Shown here in pieces: positions 16,889-22,593 of a stretch of 22,593 nucleotides of DNA. The notes below the pieces were generated by a model. The model was not told the origin of the DNA. It made no database searches and saw only the letters and a program-made list of their open reading frames with translations. This DNA comes from BPGX01 sp035405785 (GTDB lineage: Bacteria > Bacteroidota > Bacteroidia > B-17B0 > Aurantibacillaceae). The position numbers and the translations under genes are program-made. The stretch is from assembly GCA_035405785.1 (NCBI GenBank), contig DAONJS010000018.1, positions 1 to 22,593 on the forward strand, read 5' to 3'. The first letter of the stretch is position 1, and the number at the start of each line of letters is the position of its first letter.

Positions 16889-17647
16889 TTATATTTGATT
16901 GATTTTTTGAAACTGTTTCAGAATAGGCAAAAAATTATTTTTCTTTAATAAATTATTATTCAAAGCCATACCTGTGCAGTATTTGCTTAATCCACCTTCT
17001 TTAATACCAAATTGTTTTAGTAATTTTATAAATGTCGTTTTATCTGAATAATTAGATCTTTTCACTTCTGCAATAACAATATTATCAAATGATGTAGCAG
17101 TTGAAAAATTATTAAAAGATAAATGTGTATCAATAGTTACTCTTTCATTTAGATTATTGCTAACCAAGGTCATTCTGTAATATCTTATTTGTAAAACGGG
17201 TAACAATTCTTTTGCAGAAAAAGGGGTTTTAGTTTCAATAAAATTTGTCAGTTCATCAGGAATATAAGGTAATATATCGTTATATTGTTTTCTTTTTTTG
17301 TAAGTTTTTTCTTTGTTGTCTTTAAATTTTATTTCCAAAAATGTTAATCCATTTGAGTTGACATATTTTCTAAAACGAATTTTATATCTGTTTAATCTTT
17401 TGTATAAGTGCCAATAATACATTTGATAATCTGGTGTATCAAAATATAATGAATCATATAAATGTTGTCTAACAGAATTGACTTCCAGAATTCTGTATTG
17501 CTTGCTTGCTTCCTGCAAAATATCTTTTAGTTGCATTGAATTAAAAACATATTTAGTATCAACTCGGTTCATAAATGCCACCTTATCCATTTCTTCTAAT
17601 GAAATGGGTTGAAACAATTGCAGTAATTCATTATGCGGAGAAGTCAT
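16889..17647 (-). CDS. VTC-domain polyphosphate polymerase
   Basis: A 252-residue soluble domain of the yeast Vtc4 / bacterial VTC type, a tunnel-fold enzyme that builds polyphosphate from ATP. Family features are MNRVDTKYVF (26-35), basic tunnel residues in RYKIRFRKY (87-95), EIKFK (105-109), RYYRM (155-159), ERVTIDTHLSF (168-178), the acidic metal ligand in AEVKRS (E194) and the C-terminal GLSKYCTGMAL (219-229). No membrane segment is present, in keeping with a separate membrane partner (DUF4956) encoded 3 bp downstream. The start codon abuts the stop of the preceding gene (TAAATG), so coupling is very likely. Triphosphate-tunnel relatives such as CYTH phosphatases share the basic/acidic pattern, but the motifs here favour VTC. 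Confidence 0.87.
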   Translation of the reverse strand: MTSPHNELLQLFQPISLEEMDKVAFMNRVDTKYVFNSMQLKDILQEASKQYRILEVNSVRQHLYDSLYFDTPDYQMYYWHLYKRLNRYKIRFRKYVNSNGLTFLEIKFKDNKEKTYKKRKQYNDILPYIPDELTNFIETKTPFSAKELLPVLQIRYYRMTLVSNNLNERVTIDTHLSFNNFSTATSFDNIVIAEVKRSNYSDKTTFIKLLKQFGIKEGGLSKYCTGMALNNNLLKKNNFLPILKQFQKINQI

Positions 17648-18142
17648 TTAATTATCAGAATTTTTATTTTTAGAAGTGTAGTATTGATAAATATGTGTCT
17701 CAATCAGTTTATCATTTTTATCAAATACTTTTTTTTCTGATTTTAAACCTTTATTGTTGTATGTAAATAATTCTTTTTTAATTATTTGACCGGATCCATC
17801 GTAAGTAATTTCGGAAATTTTTTCATCAAAATTATTGTATGTCATTATTATTTTCTTAACTAACTGATTACCATCATATTCCATTATTTCTACTGGATTA
17901 TCCTTCTTATCATATTTAGTTGTTTTTTTCTTTTTTATGCTTCCGTCTTTATTAAATTTTATCCATTCAATTTCATTTCCATTCGCATCAAAAGTTGTTT
18001 GTTCGCTTTTGTAATTGATGTTACCTTCCTGAATAGTTTCTATTTCTACTTTGATATTAAATTTTCTGATATTCTTTTTGCTTTGAGCAAAGACATAATT
18101 TGAGATAAAAACAATTGTAATAAATAGGTTTAATAATTTCAT
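17648..18142 (-). CDS. Small secreted protein with YD/MORN-like repeats
   Basis: About 164 residues from the ATG at 18142, with a signal peptide MKLLNLFITIVFISNYVFAQ. The mature part is charged and made of about five repeats of 20-24 residues, each like Y-x-x-x-D-N/G-x-x-x-E-x-x-x-Y-D-G-x-x-x-x-K-K. They resemble RHS/YD or MORN-type beta-hairpin repeats. No enzyme motif is seen and I do not recognise a named family. An in-frame ATG at 18160 overlaps the upstream stop by 8 bp (ATGATTAA) and would add MIKNLN, but the signal peptide begins more naturally at 18142. It lies between the lipoprotein gene and the polyphosphate polymerase gene with no spacing, so it is part of that operon. Confidence 0.7.
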   Translation of the reverse strand: MKLLNLFITIVFISNYVFAQSKKNIRKFNIKVEIETIQEGNINYKSEQTTFDANGNEIEWIKFNKDGSIKKKKTTKYDKKDNPVEIMEYDGNQLVKKIIMTYNNFDEKISEITYDGSGQIIKKELFTYNNKGLKSEKKVFDKNDKLIETHIYQYYTSKNKNSDN

Positions 18143-18152
18143 ATTTAAATTT

Positions 18153-18566
18153 TTAATCATCGTAAATTACAAAATCACCAGCATCTACAGTTTGTTTCTT
18201 TTTAGAGATAGTAATTGTTTTGGTGATTGGAATTTTTGGTGCTTTTGGATTTGCAGGTGGTCCTTTATACACAACAGTATCTACAGAATAAACATAAATT
18301 GTATAATCTCCTTTTCTTAAATATTTGAATTCAAAGTCACCTTCATAATCGGTTCTGATTCTGTCTCCATAAGACAATTCATTGCCGTAAATAATATAAA
18401 CATCTACATCTGCCGCAGGGTATTTTTTGCTAAATGTATTTGTAGATGGATCATATAAATATAAAGTTACTTTTCCTTTAATACTTGAATTGCCTCCTGG
18501 TCCAGGTGGTTTTTTACATCCCCATATACTAAATATCAATATATTGATTGCTATGAATTTTTTCAT
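18153..18566 (-). CDS. Small lipoprotein with a transthyretin-like beta-sandwich
   Basis: A 137-residue putative lipoprotein. The signal ends in a lipobox-like SIWG-C (C17); the tryptophan before the glycine is unusual. A glycine/proline-rich linker (PPGPGGNSS) follows. The body (about 29-137) reads as a single prealbumin or carboxypeptidase-regulatory-like fold: SIKGKVTLYL, then TDYEGDFEFKYLRKGDYTIY (about 84-103). Such domains are structural or adhesive. No enzyme activity is visible. It starts 4 bp after the stop of the T9SS-exported protein gene and slightly overlaps or abuts the next gene, so it belongs to the five-gene polyphosphate unit. It would probably be on the inner or outer membrane facing the periplasm or surface. 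Confidence 0.75.
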   Translation of the reverse strand: MKKFIAINILIFSIWGCKKPPGPGGNSSIKGKVTLYLYDPSTNTFSKKYPAADVDVYIIYGNELSYGDRIRTDYEGDFEFKYLRKGDYTIYVYSVDTVVYKGPPANPKAPKIPITKTITISKKKQTVDAGDFVIYDD

Positions 18567-18570
18567 TATT

Positions 18571-20211
18571 TTATTGTTTGATAAATTTTGAAATACTCAA
18601 TATCTCCTCGTTTGTTTTTACTTTAAAGATATAAACACCACTTTGTAGTTCAGAAATATCAATTTTTCCATTAGAGAATTTAATTTGTTTAGTAAGAATA
18701 ATTTGTCCCATCATATTTTCAATGATGATTTGATTATCGGTTTGAAATGTATTGAATAATTGAATATTTAATTCATCTTTTGCTGGATTAGGCCAAATTT
18801 TTGTTTTAAATACATCTTTATTAAGTTCTGATACATTATTCAAACTTCCATTACTAAAAACTTTTTGAGCATAAATATCCAATTTAGTTAATGTATTATT
18901 TCTTTTATCTTTCCAAACTACAATAGTTCCACCACTTCCATCATACACATTTTTAGCATCAGTTTGATTATCTGTAGCATTACATACAATTGTATTCCAC
19001 AAGATATTTCCATTTGGGGCTACTTTTGCAGCATAGATATTCCAGTCATTTGAACTTGAATCTTGCCAAACTACATAAGCATTCGTGCCATCTACTTCCA
19101 AATTTGGATTGATTTGATCATAAACTGCTGTTGAAATGGCTATTCCATTATTAGTCCATAGTGTATTTCCATTAATGTCAATTCTTTGCATATAAATATC
19201 ATAGTTAAGTCCATTTCTAAAATCTTTCCAAACAATATATGCACTAGATCCTGTACTTTTTACATCTAATGCACTTTGATTATCAAAAGCGTTACAAATA
19301 ACTTTTCCGTTTGTAGTCCATTGAGATAATCCATTGTCATTGACATATTGAGCATAAATGTCATAACCACCTCCTGTTCTGTTATCCTGCCAAACTACTA
19401 AAAAACCTGTTCCAAAAGGTTCTATTTTAGGATTGCTTTGTGTGCCTGTAATACTGCATACATAATTACCGTTAGAAACCGCATTCCATAAGCGATTTCC
19501 ACTTTCATCTAATTTTTGACAATAAATATCATAATCCGCTCCATTTCTTTTATCCTGCCACACTACATAAACTCCACCACTACTTGCTAATTCTAATCTT
19601 GCATTTTTTTGGTCAAACCCTGCGTTGCATACAACAGCCCCATTTGTTCCCCATTGTTGAATACCGCTAATATTCAATTTTTGAGCATAAATGTCCCAGT
19701 TTCCTGCTGATGAATCTTGATACACAACATACACATTTCCATTTGTACTGATTGCAACCTTGCCATCATTTTGAGAATATGATTTATTGATAACTGGAAC
19801 ACCATTGGCTGTCCATAATATATTACCTGATGTATCAATCATTTGAGCATAAATATCTTTATTGCCATTTCTTGTATCATTCCAAATAATAATGACTTTC
19901 CCGTTTGCATAAGCGATGTTAGGATTTGATTGATGTCCTGTAGCATTGCAGATGACAATACCATTTGTTGTCCATTTTATAAAGCCGTTTTTATCTATTC
20001 GTTGAGCGTAAATATCTGCACTGGTTTGTGTAGGGTCGTTACGATAATCTTCCCAAACAATAATAGCACCTCCATTTCCATCTTCTACAATTTTTTGATT
20101 TTGTTGGTCATAAGAACTGGTACAAATAGCATTATTAACAGAAGAATTGCCGCTCCATTGGGCTGATGCAATTATTGGCAATAATAAGCAAATACTTATT
20201 TTTTTAATCAT
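18571..20211 (-). CDS. T9SS type A sorted protein with eight W-x-D/DIY repeats
   Basis: A 546-residue exported protein. A signal peptide (1-18, ASAQW) is followed by eight repeats of about 50 residues (about 40-450). Each has a (W/Y)-x-D-x-(R/S)-N/S-G turn, then D-I-Y-A-Q-x-x-D-x-x-G-x-x-x-W-x-x-N-G-x-x-V-C-N. The eight W/Y-x-D sites are WED, WND, YQD, WQD, WQD, WKD, WQD and WKD. An eight-bladed beta-propeller is a reasonable inference from the unit length. The C-terminal about 80 residues are a T9SS type A sorting domain: WPNPAKDELNI, then IIIENMMGQ, ISELQSGVYIFKVK and ISKFIKQ. The protein is therefore secreted across the outer membrane and probably surface-attached. It is the first gene of the polyphosphate unit, 31 bp downstream of a TACTTTTG box. 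Confidence 0.85.
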   Translation of the reverse strand: MIKKISICLLLPIIASAQWSGNSSVNNAICTSSYDQQNQKIVEDGNGGAIIVWEDYRNDPTQTSADIYAQRIDKNGFIKWTTNGIVICNATGHQSNPNIAYANGKVIIIWNDTRNGNKDIYAQMIDTSGNILWTANGVPVINKSYSQNDGKVAISTNGNVYVVYQDSSAGNWDIYAQKLNISGIQQWGTNGAVVCNAGFDQKNARLELASSGGVYVVWQDKRNGADYDIYCQKLDESGNRLWNAVSNGNYVCSITGTQSNPKIEPFGTGFLVVWQDNRTGGGYDIYAQYVNDNGLSQWTTNGKVICNAFDNQSALDVKSTGSSAYIVWKDFRNGLNYDIYMQRIDINGNTLWTNNGIAISTAVYDQINPNLEVDGTNAYVVWQDSSSNDWNIYAAKVAPNGNILWNTIVCNATDNQTDAKNVYDGSGGTIVVWKDKRNNTLTKLDIYAQKVFSNGSLNNVSELNKDVFKTKIWPNPAKDELNIQLFNTFQTDNQIIIENMMGQIILTKQIKFSNGKIDISELQSGVYIFKVKTNEEILSISKFIKQ

Positions 20212-20242
20212 AATTTAATTTTTTATTAGTTTTTGTTTAACA

Positions 20243-20250
20243 CAAAAGTA
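20243..20250 (-). promoter_or_regulatory. Bacteroidota -7 box TACTTTTG for the five-gene polyphosphate unit
   Basis: An exact TAnnTTTG match lies 31 bp before the ATG of the T9SS-exported protein, in the only spacer (70 bp) between the two right-hand operons. No -33 TTG is visible. All four downstream gaps are about 12 bp or less, so this is probably the promoter for the whole unit. Confidence 0.5.
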
Positions 20251-20281
20251 CGATTTTTATATTTGTTTTTTGTAAGGTTTT

Positions 20282-20974
20282 TTAATTAAGATTAAAATTT
20301 ATATCCAGTCCAAAAATGAAATAATCTCTATCAGCACTTTTTCTTTTATGAAAAGAAGATTGTAATACAAAGTATGTTTTGTAAGAAATTTTATCATTTA
20401 TTTTTTTTTCGTAACCACAGTATAAGCGATTTCTTCTTAATTCTACAGGGTTTTGTGAAATAGTAAACATCCACTCATTATGAAGATAAATTTCAGAAGA
20501 AGAATTTAAATTGTAAGAAAACCCCGTTCTTTCTCTTAAATCTGTTCTGTAATAAGGTTTGTAGCCATTATCATTAAAATCTGTCAAAAATAAATGCGTA
20601 GAATGTTGTGCAATTATTCTATTATAAAAAGTGAAATATTTATTTATAAATTTTTTGTAATCTATTCTTAAGTAATATTGATGGATATTTCTAAAATAAT
20701 TTTGAGATGTGAGCGATGGATTGATGGCATAATGAACAGAAACTTTCAATGTATTAGCAAATTTAAATGAATAACCAATATCTACATACCAGGAATTTGT
20801 TTGAGTAAAATTTTCATACTGCCTGATGCGTCCCATTATACTGATTGATTGCTTTTGATTAAATTTGTAATTGGTAGCCAGAGAAAACCAACCTCCCAAA
20901 TCTTTTATTCTTTCTTGAGAAAAAAGACAACAAGAAAAAATTAAAAATATCAATATGAAAAATTTTTTAATCAT
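20282..20974 (-). CDS. DUF2490 family outer-membrane protein
   Basis: A 230-residue protein with a signal peptide (1-19, SCCLFSQ). It then has alternating strands rich in aromatic and basic residues, in the manner of a small outer-membrane beta-barrel. The DUF2490 pattern is seen as LGGWFSLATNYKF (25-37), GRIRQYENF, a central RTDLRERTGFSYNL and a C-terminal YFIFGLDINFNLN. It ends on a beta-strand with alternating aromatic residues, as outer-membrane barrels do. Function is unknown. Its start overlaps the stop of the PorP/SprF-like gene (ATGA), so translation is coupled. The context suggests a helper for surface protein export or anchoring, which is inference only. Confidence 0.78.
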   Translation of the reverse strand: MIKKFFILIFLIFSCCLFSQERIKDLGGWFSLATNYKFNQKQSISIMGRIRQYENFTQTNSWYVDIGYSFKFANTLKVSVHYAINPSLTSQNYFRNIHQYYLRIDYKKFINKYFTFYNRIIAQHSTHLFLTDFNDNGYKPYYRTDLRERTGFSYNLNSSSEIYLHNEWMFTISQNPVELRRNRLYCGYEKKINDKISYKTYFVLQSSFHKRKSADRDYFIFGLDINFNLN

Positions 20975-22005
20975 TTAATATTTCTCAAACTGTTTCTTAA
21001 TTTTGAATAAGTTAATTGTATTTCAAAAGCATTCATACCTTTAGTTGTATATTGATAAACTGAAACAAAAGCATCATAAGCAATTCCTATTTCAAAGTAA
21101 GAAAATCTTAAACGAATATTTGGAACAATAAAGCCAGTGTGCCTGAAAATAATACCTGTTGAAAGCACTGAATAATTCATCAATCCTGTAATATGTGATT
21201 GTTGTTTAAATCTCATTCTTAATAAAACACCACCTTGTATAAACTTAAACTTCCCCTGTTGCATATATTGTGAAAATATATTGATACCTAATCGGTTACT
21301 TTCAAAATCATTTAAATAATTCGCATTTAAAGAAATTCTATTTTTAAAATTTTCATCTGTTAATGCAGTGTATTGTAATACAGGTTGAGTTAAATGAAAT
21401 AATGCTGCATCTAAAGAAAATAATTGATATGACCATGAATCATAACCAATATCTGTTGAGTGAAATTCATACCTTCCACCTATTCCAACATCAATAAATG
21501 AGGTAACTGGAAAATTAGTGTTTTCATTAGCATTTATGGAAGCATTATATTTTTTTCCATCATATTGATTAACCCATTCTATGCCCGATAAATCAAAAGA
21601 TTTTTGAATGTATGAAAGTGAGATACCACCTGATAAAAAATGCTTTTTTGCAAGTTGAACTATACCACTTCCTGAAATAGATGCTTGAGTAGTTTTAAAT
21701 TTTGAAAAACCTGCCATATCTGAATAAAAATAACCTCCAAGTCCTGCTTTATTTTTATTTTTTCTTTTATCATAAATAGGTGCATCAAAAGAAGCATAAG
21801 TAGTAATAAAACCTTTTCCAATTCCTGACCATTGTTGTCTGTGTAAAGCCACCGCTTTAAAAAATCCATTGTACATACCTGTAGCAGCAGGATTAAAATA
21901 TAACATCATATTATCTGATTGAGAAAAATATACATCTTGAGAATGAATATTATTTTCAAAACACAAAACTAAAATAATGAACAAAAATTTTCTGTAAAAA
22001 ACCAT
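20971..22005 (-). CDS. PorP/SprF family type IX secretion membrane protein
   Basis: A 344-residue outer-membrane barrel protein. A signal peptide (1-22, NNIHSQ) is followed by the PorP/SprF N-terminal pattern: DVYFSQSDNMMLYFNPAATG (24-43), then HRQQWSGIGKGFITTYASFD (55-74). Further strands follow, such as GLGGYFYSDMAG, HFLSGGISLSYI and FIDVGIGGRYEF, and the C-terminus is strand-rich. SprF of Flavobacterium johnsoniae is needed for secretion of the adhesin SprB. PorP/SprF-like genes usually follow the gene of their T9SS type B cargo, and here the gene begins 4 bp after such a cargo gene's stop. It therefore most likely serves that cargo and not the core T9SS machinery. Confidence 0.88.
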   Translation of the reverse strand: MVFYRKFLFIILVLCFENNIHSQDVYFSQSDNMMLYFNPAATGMYNGFFKAVALHRQQWSGIGKGFITTYASFDAPIYDKRKNKNKAGLGGYFYSDMAGFSKFKTTQASISGSGIVQLAKKHFLSGGISLSYIQKSFDLSGIEWVNQYDGKKYNASINANENTNFPVTSFIDVGIGGRYEFHSTDIGYDSWSYQLFSLDAALFHLTQPVLQYTALTDENFKNRISLNANYLNDFESNRLGINIFSQYMQQGKFKFIQGGVLLRMRFKQQSHITGLMNYSVLSTGIIFRHTGFIVPNIRLRFSYFEIGIAYDAFVSVYQYTTKGMNAFEIQLTYSKLRNSLRNIK

Positions 22006-22009
22006 TGAA

Positions 22010-22541
22010 CTATCTGATTACAGTGATATTACCAGTTTTCTTTATAGGTTCGCCTTTTACATCTTTGCCTGTAATGATATAGGCATATACCCCTGATGGA
22101 ACAACCTCTCCATTATATTTTCCATCCCAACCTGTTTTTATATCATTTGTTTCAAAAACTTTTTCACCCCATCTATTGTAAATGATTAAATGAAAATCAT
22201 TCACAGGACCAAATACTTTATACATATCGTTATTACCATCACCATTTGGGCTAAAACCAGTAGGAATGTATAGTTCCGGACATTCTCCGTCTACAATTAC
22301 TTTAATTTCTTTGGTATCTGCACATCTGAAATTAGGATCGCTTGATGCTGTTACTGTGTATGTTGTAGTGTTTTCAATTGTTACAGTTGGATTAGGGCAA
22401 TTATTACAACTTAAACCTGTTGAGGGTGTCCACGAATAATTTACTCCACCGGAAACTTCAATTTGAGTTGAAGCAGGAATACAGAGTGATGGTGTAGAGG
22501 CGGGTGTTACAAGATTAACTCTTGGATACACTTTAATGTTA
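22010..22541 (-). CDS. 3' fragment of a T9SS type B (gliding motility C-terminal domain) cargo gene
   Basis: Only the C-terminal end of a probably large surface protein is present. An Ig/PKD-like module (about YPRVN to TKEIKV, residues 2-78 counting GTG 22531 as 1) precedes the type B sorting domain. The latter has SPNGDGNND (94-102), YNRWGEKVFET (118-128) and WDGKYNGEVVPSGVYAYII (135-153). A nominal GTG start at 22531 is not convincing. The frame reads on as N-I-K-V, which fits the end of a preceding repeat module, and then meets a stop at 22547-22549, inside the putative insertion element end that begins at 22542. I infer that the gene is interrupted at that point. The PorP/SprF-like gene follows directly. 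Confidence 0.85.
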
Positions 22542-22593
22542 GGGGATTATAACAAAAAATGGACCAAAAATTAAGTTTATAAATGTATTTTCT
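22542..22593. mobile_element. Putative end of an insertion element (terminal repeat copy 2)
   Basis: Read outward from 22542, the sequence begins GGGGATTATAACAAAAAA. It matches the inverted sequence at 50-24 with 23 of 27 bases identical, then diverges. The inner boundary coincides with the point where the T9SS cargo reading frame is lost. The body of the element would lie beyond the right edge. The family is not recognisable from the ends alone. Confidence 0.5.

Noticed and set aside
18571..20211. CRISPR-like regular repetition in the T9SS protein gene
   Set aside because: The period (about 150 bp) is in frame and encodes the protein repeat. There are no short identical direct repeats with unique spacers.
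1..22593. The whole window as one large transposon bounded by terminal inverted repeats
   Set aside because: The conserved GGGG edges are on the inner side at both ends, so the repeats point outward. The interior is ordinary chromosomal genes with no transposase or integrase.
1..22593. A circular replicon with the two edges belonging to a single element copy
   Set aside because: The bases flanking the two edges (AATGTTA before 22542, AAAAATA after 50) show no direct target duplication, and no replication or partition gene is present.

Overview
The window is AT-rich DNA from a member of the Bacteroidota, probably near Chitinophagales (the order is a guess). The phylum call rests on several markers: two type IX secretion (T9SS) sorting tails, one type A and one type B; a PorP/SprF-like protein; a GLPGLI protein next to an outer-membrane beta-barrel; DUF2851 and DUF2490 proteins; no clear Shine-Dalgarno sites; and exact TAnnTTTG (-7 type) boxes upstream of four transcription units. 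I found no tRNA, rRNA, CRISPR array, phage gene or complete transposase. The coding layout is dense and mostly housekeeping, with an accessory right third.

Layout, left to right. Positions 1-50 look like one end of an insertion element. A minus-strand pair follows (DUF218/ElyC-like membrane protein, then DUF2851), and then about 380 bp of repeat-rich non-coding DNA (2130-2510). Next is a plus-strand pair (outer-membrane beta-barrel receptor and GLPGLI protein), converging on a minus-strand LtaS-like sulfatase-fold membrane enzyme. Divergent from that enzyme is recQ, which converges on a minus-strand glmM and cysteine desulfurase pair across a repeat-bearing spacer. Divergent from glmM is a double-length, tandem D-Ala-D-Ala-ligase-like gene followed by aroK (shikimate kinase).

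The right third (16178-22541) is all minus strand. One very tight five-gene unit (20211 down to 16178) encodes a T9SS-exported eight-repeat protein, a small lipoprotein, a small secreted repeat protein, a VTC-type polyphosphate polymerase and a DUF4956 membrane protein. A second unit (22541 down to 20282) encodes the 3' part of a T9SS type B cargo protein, a PorP/SprF-like protein and a DUF2490 protein.

The last 52 bases match the first 50 in inverted orientation over the first 27 bp (23/27 identical). The match begins exactly where the reading frame of the truncated cargo gene is lost. The simplest reading is that the window is bounded on both sides by copies of the same insertion element family, with the element bodies lying outside.

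The points most worth a second look are this pair of element ends, the fused ligase whose two halves carry different active-site substitutions, and the link between polyphosphate synthesis genes and surface-exported proteins in one operon.
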